Source of the DNA: Tachypleus tridentatus
Lineage: Eukaryota > Arthropoda > Merostomata > Xiphosura > Limulidae
Assembly: GCF_004210375.1 (NCBI RefSeq)
Contig: NC_134830.1
Coordinates: forward strand, 69,418,326-69,482,325
Reading direction: 5' to 3'
DNA length: 64,000 bases
The position numbers and the translations under genes are program-made. The notes beneath the pieces are model-generated. The model saw only the letters and a program-made list of their open reading frames with translations. It searched no databases and was not told the DNA's origin. Positions 1 through 11,173 of this stretch are shown here, one piece after another (the stretch's first letter is position 1; every line of letters begins with the position of its first letter).

Positions 1-39
1 AATGGTCAATAAACTAACTTGACATATTATGGCAGACGA

Positions 40-360
40 GAACACGAGAATTAGACAAAACCAAGAGATTGGAATGTAAATAAGTGATGCGCAGAACCTA
101 ACGTTTTAGCTCACAACTAGAAGGTAACAAAATGGACTACCGTCTGCCATTCAGAAACCTCTAGCAACACCAAAAAAACAAAATATGAAAAAAAACATAT
201 GTAAGACCGATGACCAATTAAAGGATGTGATTTGATCAGATGAATCATATTTTAAATTTTTCTCACTAAATGGACCTCATCAGATGTGGCAAAACTCAAA
301 GAACTGTACACCCTGGATTTTGTGTGTGCCAATACTAAAGTGTTGTGAAGGCTGATAGTT
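40..360 (+). pseudogene. Decayed Tc1-like transposase fragment
   Basis: Read on the + strand with several frame changes and stops, this stretch resembles the middle of a Tc1-like DDE transposase. The clearest piece is at about 227-275, where the translation gives VI*SDESYFKFFSLNG. This matches the family's usual W-SDES-F context around the first catalytic Asp (236-250 encodes SDESY). Just upstream, Lys/Asn-rich residues fit the linker before the catalytic core. There is no intact reading frame, no start codon and no recognisable inverted repeat on the left because the window begins here. It is a dead copy. The family call rests on one motif and its spacing. Confidence 0.55.
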
Positions 361-1268
361 GTAACGTGTTTTCTTATAGAACATTTTAGGGCCTACGTTC
401 TCACTGAAAGATAGAGCAATGGTAATGATTACTTAGTTTATTGCACGATGAATAATTTATACCTAAATAATAAAACAATGGGCCAATTTCGTGTTTTTTT
501 ATATTGTTGGATTCACACTTAACTTGACCACAGCCACCACCGGATGTGAATATTATCGAGCCTTTATGGTTAGTTTTAGAGACCAATCTTCGAAGCACAT
601 GTCTACCATTTAACATTATTTCAACAATCGGAAGAAGTTTTGATCGACAAATATACAATAATTCCACATCGGGTGTTTCTATTATTTTATCCAACCCCCA
701 TTTATGTGTATCTTAACAGGTGGTTTAAAAATATTAGTAGAAATATTTGTACTTTAAGTTGATAAAACTCATTTTTAATCAACATGAGTATTTTCTTTAA
801 AATATTAACATGTGAATTTTCTAAATATACAAGAAACATTTTAATTCTATGGCTTTGTTCGTTTTCTATTAACCACAAAATTACATAACATCCTGTCTGT
901 ACGGTACCCATCTCGACTATCAAGACCAGACTTTTAGCGCTGAAAGCCCTAGTTGTATAAAAGAGAGAAAAAACAAACAATATATTTATGAACCAGTCTT
1001 TAGGCTTGGTGTTTCTCTCGAATATAAATAACATACGGTGTTTAAAAGTTGCTGAAAATTAATCGCAGCTTACATTAAACTTAACTTTCAAATTTCAAAG
1101 CCGTAATAAATTTATAATGCATACCTTTCATCAATTACTATTATTAATTTGTTTATCTTTTGTAATTAAAAAAATCAAAGCGTGAGCCGCCATTCCTTTT
1201 AGACATTTGGATTCTCTGTGAATAATATTTCTTTTCCGAAAGCTATCCAAAACAAAGTTGTGTGTATA

Positions 1269-2173
1269 CGAGGGCTGTTCAAAAAATACGCGGACTGACG
1301 TCATAAAACAAAATGTACTTTATTTATAAGTTACAGGTCTGGGACCCCTTCAAAGTACTCTCCTCCCCAATGCACACACTTATCCCAACGGTGTTTCCAC
1401 TTGTTGAAACAGTCCTGGTAAGCTTCTTTTGTAATGTCCTCCAGCTCCTTCGTCGCATTTGCTTTAATCTCGAAAATCGTCTCAAATCTTCTTCCTTTCA
1501 AGGGTCTTTTGAGTTTGGGGAACAAGAAAACATCGCAAGGAGCAAGGTCATGTGAGTAGGGGGGTGGGGAAGAACAGCGATCGAGTGTTTGGTCAAAAAC
1601 GCAAGAGTTCTGAGGCACAAATTTCGCAGCAACGCGGTGCATCTTCAATTTTTCGGTCAAAATCTCGTAACAAGATCCAACTGATATCCCACACTCTTCA
1701 GCAAGCTCCCTAACAGTCAGACGTCGATTTTCCCGCACCAGGGTGTTGATTTTGTCGACGTGTGGGTCGTCAGTTGACGTGGAAGGACGTCCAGGACGCT
1801 CATCATCTTCAATGGACTGTCGACCATCCTTAAAACGTTCATGCCACTTGAAACATGCCGTACGATTCATAGCAACATCACCGTAAGCCGTGTTAAGCAT
1901 AGCAAAAGTTTCAGTTGCAGATTTTCCAAGTTTAACACAAAATTTCACAGCAAGTCGTTGCTCCTTCAGGTCATTCATTCTGAAATCCGCCAAACGAAAA
2001 AATCGCACTTCACTTAAATCCGCGTAGCTAATACACAATGAAGATATCTGCAATCGGGAAATGGCGTCGTAATCAGCTGATCTGTGCGAACCTAGCGACA
2101 CCAAGCGGATTCCACTGGAACCAACTGGAGCCGCGCAATTCAAACAGCCCGTGTATTTTTTTAACAGACCTCG
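1269..2173 (-). mobile_element. Internally deleted mariner element
   Basis: A 905-bp mariner-type DNA transposon. Its ends are inverted repeats of about 27 bp: CGAGGGCTGTTCAAAAAATA at 1269 and the complement of the sequence ending in ACAGACCTCG at 2173, with only a few mismatches. TA dinucleotides flank both ends (1267-1268 and 2174-2175), as expected for the TA target of mariners. Full-length mariners are about 1.3 kb, so roughly 0.4 kb is missing from the middle. It sits only 89 bp upstream of the splice acceptor of a proposed follistatin-related exon (2263), inside the intron. Without its catalytic core it could move only with help from an intact relative. Confidence 0.9.
1331..2143 (-). 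pseudogene. Mariner transposase, catalytic core deleted
   Basis: One open frame of 270 codons on the - strand. From the likely original Met (MNDLKEQRLAVKFCVKLGKS) it encodes about 218 residues against some 345 for an intact mariner transposase. The N-terminal paired-like helix-turn-helix DNA-binding region is present (GKSATETFAMLNTAYGD, then CFKWHERFKDGR, the RPGRPST linker and a second HTH ending near RVAAKFVPQ). The sequence then jumps to YSHDLAPCDVFLFPKLK, which contains the third catalytic Asp. The segment with the first two Asp residues is absent, so it cannot be active. The deletion kept the frame open, leaving a DNA-binding protein fused to the C-terminal tail. Whether it is expressed cannot be judged here. 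Confidence 0.88.
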
Positions 2174-2262
2174 TATGTGTACATTATTTATATAACTTGT
2201 ATTCTTACTTCTATATGTTGTTCAGGATATGATATTTCTGACTTTTCTCTTTTCTCATTCAG

Positions 2263-2365
2263 TCGAGACACCGGGAAATATATGGACATTTCAATGAAAA
2301 TCGAGAAAACCAATCATTGAGGACTAATTTTAAAGCCGGATATGCTGAGAAGTTGGGTGACGAAA
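2263..2365 (+). CDS. Follistatin-related protein (FSTL4/5-like), linker exon upstream of the Kazal exon (proposed)
   Basis: A 103-bp candidate exon with a good acceptor (polypyrimidine tract ending TCTCATTCAG) and a consensus donor GTAAGT at 2366. Only one of its three frames is open. It reads SRHREIYGHFNENRENQSLR and continues to AEKLGDE, leaving one extra base. That phase matches the Kazal exon at 18920, and the joined codon gives SSC where vertebrate FSTL5 has GSC. A basic, Asn/Gln/Glu-rich linker with an RHK/RHR start is also what vertebrate FSTL5 has between signal peptide and Kazal module. The call depends on phase and weak composition similarity, not on a domain. The preceding signal-peptide exon was not found and would lie further left. 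Confidence 0.6.
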
Positions 2366-3953
2366 GTAAGTATTTTTTTCCCAGCAGTTCAGTTTTACCC
2401 ATAATATTTTAGTGCTGTGCAGTAAAGGGAGCTTTACAAATGAGAGTAATAAAATATGAAAATCGAATTATGAATGCAAAACAGCCAAGTCTGACTTCTG
2501 AACTAGGAAGTTTATATTTTTTCTGTCGTGATTAGCCTTCTTTTGAATATACTTAAAGTATTGCTTCACTTAAATATCTATATATGGAAACTATTTAAAG
2601 ATTATAAATAATGAACGAAAACAATCTGCATTTGTTAAATTGTAAAGTAGGTTGATTGTACTTAACTATTTACGTATAATATTATATAATTTATTACATA
2701 AAGCATCTAAGGAGATACCAAATATTTGCTTTTTAAGCTTGTAGTATGTTGGCTATGCAGAACTTTGAGTGCGTACACAAACGTAGTTATTTCTTCTTTG
2801 CTTTCTTAATTCTGAAATGATATTTTTTAAAGTTTATTTCCAGCAACAATTGTTCAGTTAATTCCACGACTGATGAGGTTTTGCAGTATACACTTTATGC
2901 TAATTTTATTCCACGGTCGTTTAAACATCTCTTTAAAATGTTTTAGAAAAAGGGCAAGTATCCGTTTTGAATGTTCCAAACACTTTCATTTAGACAAAGT
3001 TTTTAAATTTCTAACGCAGAGTTTCGTCGAGTCCATCAGGAAACTTTAAACTGAATATTTGTTGATTAATAGATGTTATAAGAGATAACTACATAATTTT
3101 ATAATTATTTAAAAGGTTCTCTAAGTATCACTATAATTCTATTGTTTTAAAATACTTGTATTTTTGTGTGGTACGTAAGAGCGTAAAAAATGTGAATGTT
3201 TCATTTTTTAGCCAAAGAATATTAAAATGAAGTAAAATAGTATTCCTAATGTTGTGACCCTATTCGATTTTTGATCGTTTAGTGCTTATGTTTTACATGC
3301 TGAACTATTTTTCCACTGGTAGCTAAGAGACAGCTTCCTTTCAGTATGTCTATAGCCCAATACAAACTTAAAACACTTCTTCGAACTATAGAGAATTGGA
3401 AACGTTAAGACTAACATTCTGGAAATAAATATATTTATAAAAAATATATGAGCAAAGGTCTTATTGAATTACTTTATCCCAATATTTATCAATGTCTCAC
3501 TTATCCTTGTTAAATTGCTTTCAAGGATGTTATTTTATGTTCTAATTGCCCTTCAAATATTGGAATATTCTTATTCTCAAACTCTTTTCGCAAAACATCA
3601 GCGACTTTTTAAATTATGGCGAAATGTGAAGAGCATGATAACTTTGTATTATCATATTACTGAAAGGTCATGCTATGGGTTATTACTCTGTATATTTAGA
3701 ATTTATTTCACTATAATGATATGCATAAATATTGTTGTGATAAACACTTTATTCTGTGAAAATAAATTTTCATTCTCCTCATCCATGTGAGTCAGCATCA
3801 CGTAAATTTTAATGCTCATATTTTGAAATATTAAACATAAAGTTTTGACAGTCCGTTTTAGGTCTCACTGCAAACAGTAACTTATAATAAACTTATTATG
3901 GAGCAGCTCCATCTTATTTTTGCATTTAATGTGTTAAAGAAGAAATGGTTTCT

Positions 3954-3999
3954 ATTGTTTGTTTGTTTTTATTTCGCGCAAAGCTACACGAGTATATAG
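3954..3999 (-). repeat. SINE family 1, tail fragment
   Basis: A short piece (GTTTGTTTGTTTTTATTTCG plus the GCGCAAAGCTACACGAG box) of the tail of the tRNA-headed SINE described at 10892. The rest is missing. Confidence 0.6.
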
Positions 4000-4320
4000 A
4001 TACAAACTTCTTGTTTTTTTTGTAACTAAGCTAAATTCATTATATCTATATATTAAGAAGAAATAAGTTACACTTAATGCTCTTTGACAATAATTTATTT
4101 GATGAATGTAGATTTCTGGATAGGCTGGAAATTTTCTTGTAAAAGTAACATTGTTAAAAAATATCGTATTTAAAAAGATGTTGCATTTCCTTTACGTTCG
4201 AGGTTTCGCACGAAGTCCAATAAAGAATGCTCAGAGCTTGCGATTCTGGCTTGTAATTAAACAATTTTAGTTCAGTCAATGACCCAATAAATGTTTTGTG
4301 TTTACAAAATTTTTATATTG

Positions 4321-4520
4321 TTTGTTTGTTTTTTGAATTTCGCGCAAAGTTACAAGAGATCTATATGCGCTAGCCGCCCCTAATTTAGCAGTGTAAGACT
4401 AGAGGGAAGGCAGATAATCATTACCACCTACTGCCAATTCTTGGGTTTCTCTTTTACCAAAGAGTAGTGTCATTGACCGTCACATTATAAAGCCTTCAGA
4501 GCTGAAAGGGCGAGAGAAGT
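4321..4520 (-). repeat. SINE family 1, lacking its tRNA head
   Basis: About 200 bp of the common SINE in reverse orientation: tail box (CGCGCAAAGTTAC), body (GCAGTGTAAGACTAGAGGGA, then the CATTGACCGTCACATTATAA box) and GCTGAAAGGGCGAG. The tRNA-like head is gone. Confidence 0.85.
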
Positions 4521-4619
4521 AAAATTTGTTTATTTTCATTCTCATTAAGCATACATGAGGAAAAGACTGTATTGTAGTTACATTAAAATACGGCCTAAAG
4601 GAATAAGGAGTTTCTAAAC

Positions 4620-4741
4620 GAGTGTGTTTGTGTTTTCTTTTAGCAAAGCCACATCAGGCTATTTGCTGAGTCCACCGAGGGGAACCAAACCCCTGATTGT
4701 AGCGTTGTAAATAGGTAGATTTACCACTGTACCAGCGGGGA
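4620..4741 (-). repeat. SINE family 2 (tRNA-like, short)
   Basis: A 120-bp element containing AGCAAAGCCACATCAGGCTA, CCACCGAGGGGAACCAAACC, GCGTTGTAA and a final GTACCAGCGGGG. It is related in layout to families 1 and 3 but has a different head. Confidence 0.75.
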
Positions 4742-5097
4742 TCTTTCCTAAACAATAGATCTAAAAACAAATCCCGATATTAAGCCAAAAACGAATCCGT
4801 ATTAACTCGAGTGAAAAAAAAGCAAGTTAAAGTCTCTACCTCAGAATCTAAAGGACTTATTCTCTGTGGTTGGTTATAATTATTGTGATTATATCACAGA
4901 ATATTTGAACCATAATATTATTATAATAGGCAAAGAAAAACTGCTTTTTGGTTAAAGTTCTCCCTTGACAAATTAAATATCCTTTAATATTTTAAAATAG
5001 GATATTGTTAATTTTTTATTTGTGATAAAAATGAAAATGTTTAAGTGAAAGTGGACCCAGTTTAGAAAATCGTTAAGGAAAGCTTTATGGAACAAAA

Positions 5098-5352
5098 GTG
5101 TTTTGGTTTGTTTTGAATTTTGCGCACAAGGGATATCTGCACTAGCTGTCCCTCATTTAGCAGTTTAAGACTAGAGGGAAGAGAACTAGTCATCACCACC
5201 CATCGCCAACTCTTTGGCTATTCTTTTACCAAGGAAGAGTAGGAGTGACCATAACATTATAACGCCCCCACGGCTGAAAGAGAGAGCATGTTTGGTGTGA
5301 CGGGGATTCAAACCTGCGACCCTCGGATTACAAGACGAGTGTCTTAACTACT
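5098..5352 (-). repeat. SINE family 1, near full length
   Basis: Reverse-oriented copy with tail, body and the tRNA-like head including a B-box-like segment (GGGGATTCAAACC) and CGGATTACAAGACGAGTG. Several small deletions near the tail show age. Confidence 0.9.
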
Positions 5353-5384
5353 ATGAAAAGCACTATGCAGAATAGCGAACAGCG

Positions 5385-5605
5385 TATAAAGGTGTTTCTT
5401 TATATTAATAATATAATCCAACATCTAAGCACGCCCTCTACATTCCTACACTACGCAACCGCCTTCAAACTAGTGATCAGCTAACGGTCAGTTACCTCTT
5501 TCTTTCTTTGTAAACCTGACGATGACCGAAGAGGGTCGAAACGTTGTTCGCTCTTCTACATAGTGCTTTCTCTACTCATACCAGCCGTTTTTACATATAT
5601 ATGTT
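5385..5605. repeat. Unclassified repeat with hammerhead-like core
   Basis: A distinct non-SINE segment ending in CTGACGATGACCGAAGAGGG, TCGAAACGTTGTTCGCTC and CTCATACCAGCCGTTTTTAC. I recall very similar sequences as repeats in invertebrate genomes but cannot confirm this. Some Penelope-like elements carry hammerhead ribozymes; the motif here is discussed under findings. No reverse-transcriptase coding is present nearby. Confidence 0.4.
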
Positions 5606-7732
5606 TCTTAATATATTAGTCAGTATCTCAGAAATTATGAAATAGATTTCCTTTCAGTCAGTGTTTCTAGATCAAATGGTTTTTCTAGCTATGGATGAAT
5701 ACGTAGTTTCCTGGTTTCAGTCTCAATCCTTTATTTATTTTGTGGAATTCTCTTATCAGGTTCTAAGCCCATGGCTTTTACAAGCAATCAAACATCAATG
5801 TACATCAGGCATCTCTATCATCGAAGCAATTCGGTACAAGTTCCATTAGACCTTTAAAAAAAAAAAGATGGGTTCATTACAGACCAAATGGCATGATGCA
5901 GAACTCGTACAAGCCATCTCTCATTCTAAATGCAGTTTTTATCTGCTATCATCAACACACGTTATACTGTTTTTCTTAAATCAACAAGTAATCTTGGTGT
6001 ACCTAACAATTATGAATGAACATAACAAAACACTCTCCAAAGATTATGATGCCATTCTTCAACATCTGCTTATTCCAACACTGGCTGTATTTGTTTCAGA
6101 ACACTATGTGTGAGTGGCTGGTTGTAAAACCTCGAAATAAACTCAATGTGATGGCGTGTACCTGGGTTGGACAATTCATCTGAGATATAGCCACTATGGT
6201 TACTGCTGTCTACACTAACAAGTGACTCAAAACTATCACTTCATACATGGTCGAAACAGAAACTACTTTGGTTATCTATAAATTATCTATTAATGTGTTT
6301 GTGATTTCCTTAAACCATCACAGCATAATCATTGCCTTGTGAATAGCTTAGATTTTCTGTAAAAGTGGACATACATTTGAGCCCAAATTTTTGTTGTATT
6401 TTATTCAATTTGCGATGGAATACAGAACTAGACCACCTCACCTCAAAAAAAGGCATTTAATTGCTTGCTCCTGGTCCAGCTATTCCAAGCAACTACCTAT
6501 CTGAAAAGCTTCAGAGAATGGTCCACATTTTCCTTCACTACATTTTTAGACATTGGAAGCAAAATCTGTCTGTCTTCACTCACGAGTATCTGTAGTGTTG
6601 GACAAACTTGTTCCTTGTGAGTTTTCAGCTAATGTCTAACAGAGATGCTGCTTATGCTATAAGTATGGAAAAGTAGACACATTGAGGAAATCTGGCACTT
6701 AAATGAGTAGTTAGTACGTGGTTCAGAGTAACCAAATGAAATTTTTTTCACCAATTCATCCTGAAGTTCTGCTTAACCCGACTTTCCTCGGAATCGATAC
6801 TTCCTAATACTATGAGAAGTTCACAGTTGCACCATGACTTACAGTTTTCCATTGGTACACACTGTCTAGTCCCATGAATAGCTCTGAACAATGAAAATTA
6901 TATATCAGTGGCACATCCAGTCCTTCTTGGCTGAACTCAGTTGGTCTGGCCAAAGCTGTGGCTGTATAACATTGGTTGAAATTGTGCTAGAAGTCTTGTA
7001 GAGACCATTCTGTATGGTTCTAGATATACCGGATACCATTCCAGCTTCCCTTGCATCGAGATAAATCCTCAGGGAAGTCGTCCAATCTATCATTCTATAT
7101 ACACCAAAAAATCGGCTGATCTTGATGAGTATGAAGTTGAGAAAAATCGATATCAGGGACCTCCTCAACATCCGCAAGAGCCCTCTGTGGCTTGTATTTA
7201 TGACTAAGCTACTAAAGGTATAATATTTGCCACCATACCTAGTTTTAACTACTGATCAGAGGGAAGGCAGCCACTTAGCGACTCTACCTCCCCTCATCAA
7301 CGCCAAAGAATTCACTATTATAACGTATCCATAGTTAAAAGTGCGGAAAAAATTTGGGGTTTCGAAGATTGAAGACCGTCTTACCAATTATGAAATTTAG
7401 AGTTCTATGTACACTTCTTAACAAAATTGCTTTGTGAGTTTGTATTTATTATTCGGTAATGTTGTTCGACTATTAAAAATAATGTAATTTTCCATTCAAA
7501 ATAAAACTTGCAAGACATCTAACAATCGTAATTAAACTTGCAGAACCTCGTTGTTTTGATCATGTATTTACAGAACTTTAAATTTATCAATTTTTATCCA
7601 AATATGTAATTGTGACGTTTTAACATTTGCCATTCTGTTAGCAACGTCTAACAAATCTCCAGTTTCTTTGTGTTTTATTGTGTGTGTGCTTTGATTTATA
7701 ACCCTTTCACTTTTTATTATTAACTCCAGTCT
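5606..7732. other. Intronic region without an assigned gene
   Basis: About 2.1 kb in the first FSTL-like intron. The part from 6370 to 7180 has a less AT-rich, coding-like look but is broken by stops in every frame, so it may be an old transposon relic. The segment 7240-7400 (CAGAGGGAAGGCAGCCACTT and following) is faintly similar to the family 1 SINE body. Nothing here can be named. Confidence 0.4.
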
Positions 7733-7852
7733 TTCAATGGCACAGCGATATGTTTGTAGAATTAAAACGTTAGAAACCAGGTTTTGATACCTGTGATGGA
7801 CACAGCATTGATAGCCCTTTGTATAAATTTGTGTTTAACTAAAAATAAACAA
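7733..7852 (+). repeat. SINE family 3 copy
   Basis: Forward copy: GGCACAGCGATATGTTTGTA, the A/B-box spacing, GAAACCAGGTTTTGATACC (B-box region), then GATAGCCC and a CTAAAAATAAAC tail. Confidence 0.75.
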
Positions 7853-8324
7853 TTTCGGTTTCTTTCCATTATTCAGCAAGTTTTTTGAAAGAGTTCTGTA
7901 ATGATTCAGTTTTTGATTTTGTGTAATGAATTAACACTTGACACTTTATTTTTCGACATTTTGATATTCTTATGTAATTACACACCTATTATTTGACCAT
8001 TTAATGATTAGCTTGGCGAATTTCAGGTGTGTGTGTGTATGTGTGTGCTTGTTTTTTACTTCACCCGTGGTAAGAGTGTTGTGTGTATTTTAGCTCTGTA
8101 CATAGTAAGAGAGTGGGATTACATAAAGGCTTTAGAAAATGACCGATATTTTTTGTTGTAGACTCGTACGCTGACCAATATTTCGCGCAGTTATTATTAA
8201 AAATATGTTGAATACTTTCTCTCAGCCAACTTGTTACACACCGTAAAAAACAGAACTATGGAACTGCTAATGGGCGAATCCAGATCAACTAAAATTGAAT
8301 TTTTAGCAATGATTCGTAAACGTA

Positions 8325-8430
8325 TGTGCGTTTTCTTATAGCAAAGCCACATTAGGCTATCTTGCTGTCTTCACCGAATGGAATCAAACCGCTGACTTTA
8401 GCGTTGTAATACCGAAGATTTGCTAAACTA
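8325..8430 (-). repeat. SINE family 2 copy
   Basis: Diverged copy: TTATAGCAAAGCCACATTAG, GGAATCAAACCGCTGAC and TTTAGCGTTGTAAT. The 3' part is decayed. Confidence 0.7.
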
Positions 8431-10050
8431 AAAATAATATAACAATTTGCTAACATCCTAAACTGAATCAAGTTACATCTGTGATTGATTAAGCTCTTAT
8501 TATTCTAACGCTATGTTCCAACGTTTGAAAATAAATATCCGAAAATGTATAGGAATGTATTAAGACTAGAAAAGGAAACAACAACAGTACAAACACCACA
8601 GTTGAATAAACTGATTCACGTTTTCTATTTTTATAGTTATTACACACTCACTTTAAGAAAGGCACAGTTGATATTTGATGTATTCATAACAGGTATTTCA
8701 GTATTCATGAAACAATCACACTTAAATGATGAAGAAACTTCTTCATTAATTGAAGAACGAAGTTTTATAATGAATGTTAAAAATACGGTGATGAAAGAAA
8801 AGGAAAAATGAAAAACAGAGACGAGTGTTTAAGAATTCCTTTAAATTCCATTATCAGCCTTAATATTTCAAAAAAGTTATTACATGCGAGCCTCAAAAAC
8901 AATATTGGCATTGAACGAGTTTTAGCTTTCAATAAAATATTTTGAACTAATTTTTTTAAAAAAACTTATTGTGGATTTCTTCCATAATATTTTCAATACG
9001 TTTAAGTTCAAATTTTAATTCGTGTTCATGTTTTTTTTGAAAATTACCGTCTTATTTTACAGAAATTAGAACTCAATATTTAAATCATTTAATTAACAAT
9101 TTTAACAGAATACTAAAGAAAAATTAATTACTTTTTAAACAGCTTTCAAAGCTCCTACACACTCATACATACACACGTAGGTTTCTGTGCATCAATTTCT
9201 GACTCATGCTTTCCGGGTATATGGTTGAAGCCCCATCACGACGCCTAAATCCCATTAACGTTGCACATAAATCGTGGTGGTGGGGGCTAGGAAGGAGAGA
9301 TTAGACGCAGACCATGTTTGGATCGCCAGTGAGTCGTTATGGACGCTGACGTGTTTCCCCTCCCGTTGATGTCGACAAAGTTAGTTTGTATTATTGTATA
9401 AATCGATCGATTTTATACTACTGGAAATCTGGACAACGAAAAAGCTTACGTAGAAGGATCGCAGATTTTGTAAGATGTTAAATTCATTTGAAATTAAAAG
9501 TGTACGGGTGGTATTATGTTAGAGAAGTTGGAAATAATGTTATAATTTGTTTTACAAGAAACATTTACATGCTTTTTTGCAATGAACATTTACGATATTA
9601 TAACATCAGAGTATAGGACTAGATATTTACAATAAAAAAGAAAGAAAAAAACTACAAACGTGACTATAAATATTCTAAAAACAAAAACGAGCCTTTTTTT
9701 AAAATTACATGACAAACAATTCAAGAGCAAATTATGGACATTTGAGGCATAAAACTTATTTCCAAAGATAGGCATTGCAATCGTTATTTCTACGAAACGG
9801 TAAATATTCTCTAAATTAGACATTTAACGAAAAGCTTGTCAAATCTATTATTACAGAAATAATTCTTTGTTTTTAATCAAAACACACTTTAGTGTTATAA
9901 GTTGAGAAATATTATGTTGATGAATATTTATTTACGACAAAACGTTTAGAGTTAAACGTATTTCTGATTTATGGCTTATATCTTGAAATATGCTAAGCAA
10001 AATTAAATTACAACTGAGCTTTCTTTGAGATGTCGTAAAACACTAACGTT
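8431..10050. other. Intronic region, nothing recognised
   Basis: AT-rich sequence in the first large intron. The segment 9180-9370 is richer in G/C than its surroundings (CCCATCACGACGCC; GGTGGTGGGGGCTAGG) but I see no open frame, tRNA fold or terminal repeat in it. Confidence 0.5.
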
Positions 10051-10313
10051 TGGTTTGTTTTTGACTTTCGCGCAAAGCTACACGAGGGATATCTGCGCTA
10101 GCCGTCCCTAATTTAGCAGTGTAAGACTAGAGGGAAGGCAGCTAGTCGTCACCACCCATCGCCAACTCTTGGGCTACTCTTTTACCAACGAATAATGGAA
10201 TTGACCGTCACATTATAATGTCCTCACGGGCGAGCATAATTGGTGTGAGGGGGACCTGAACCCGCGACCATCGGATTACGAGTCGAGTGCCTTAGCCACC
10301 TGGCCATGTCGGG
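10051..10313 (-). repeat. SINE family 1, full length
   Basis: Reverse-oriented full copy from the TTTGTTTTTGACTTTCGCGC tail to the head ending GGCCATGTCGGGC. Imperfect flanking duplications (AAACACTAACG on the left, AAACGCTAAG on the right) support insertion by target-primed reverse transcription. Confidence 0.9.
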
Positions 10314-10471
10314 CAAAACGCTAAGAAAACAGAACGATCGTGTTCAATGTATTTGCCTGTCTTTTAAATTTTCAGCTGGACCATTCGAAGGTTATTTTAA
10401 CATGAGTTAGTAATATAATCATTTGTTACTAGCTAGTAAATTCAAAATTTTCTGTTTTCTTTCTAAAAGCC

Positions 10472-10596
10472 TCCCCAATAGCACAGCGGTATGTCTGCGG
10501 ACTTACAGTGCTAGAATTTGGGTTTCGATGCGTGTGTTGAACAGAGCACAGACTGCCTAATGTGTTGCCTTATATTTAACTACAAACAAACGAACA
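10472..10596 (+). repeat. SINE family 3 copy
   Basis: Forward copy with a well-kept head: AGCACAGCGGTATGTCTGCG, GACTTACAGTGCTAGAA, GGGTTTCGATGC (B box) and a tail of AACTACAAACAAACGAAC. Confidence 0.85.
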
Positions 10597-10891
10597 AATC
10601 TTTTCTACACAGATTACAGTGACCTGCGATGGTTTTATTGTATTAATGTTTACATGTTCGACAATAAATCCTGTACTCTTATAATCCGAAAATAATATCC
10701 ATTTTTTACGTCACGTACAAATTTTTCAGAAAACGTCATATGTACAGATACATAAGTGAATAATTTTCATTGAAATCGAGTCGCATTTTCTTGTGCTTAA
10801 GGTGTTGACAACTACTGGCTATAGACTTCTCTAGACCAATCGCGACGCGAGAATCTTATCAATCGCTGTAGAATCCACGAGAAACGCACCA

Positions 10892-11173
10892 GTAGCCCGG
10901 GATGGTCAAGCGTGTTAAGGCGTTCGACTCGTAATCCGAGAGTCGCGGGTTCGAATCCCGGTAGCACCAAATATGCTCGCCCTTTCAGCCGTGGGGGCGT
11001 TATGTTGTGACGGTCAATTCCACTATTCGTTGGTAAAAGAGTAGCCCAACAGTTGGCGGTGGGTGGTGATGACTAACTGCCTTCCCTCTAGTCTTATATT
11101 GCTAAATTAGGGACGGCTAGCGCAGATAGTCCTCGAGTAGCTTTGCGCGAAATTCAAAACAAACAAACAAACA
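10892..11173 (+). repeat. SINE family 1, full-length copy with perfect 12-bp duplication
   Basis: The best-preserved copy. It starts with a tRNA-like head (GTAGCCCGGGATGGTCAAGC; TCGACTCGTAATCCGAGA; GTCGCGGGTTCGAATCCCG, a clear B box). The roughly 180-bp body contains CTCGCCCTTTCAGCCGTGGG, the GACGGTCAATTCCAC box and GGCGGTGGGTGGTGATGACT. It ends CTTTGCGCGAAATTC and (AAAC)n. The 12-bp sequence AGAAACGCACCA occurs at 10880-10891 and again at 11174-11185, a perfect target-site duplication. The head resembles a tRNA-Lys/Thr type gene, but stem mismatches and the long body rule out a working tRNA. Confidence 0.95.

Noticed and set aside
401..694. A 97-codon - strand open frame with a Gly/Cys-rich end (TSGGGCGQVKC).
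   Set aside because: No clear acceptor/donor pair, no recognised family, and it lies beside a transposase relic. Too weak to annotate as an exon.
6370..7180. Coding-like stretch with a cysteine-rich piece (CCLCYKYGKVDTLRKSG) suggesting a piggyBac-type C-terminus.
   Set aside because: Stops in every frame, no TTAA-flanked inverted repeats found, and only one short piece looks familiar.
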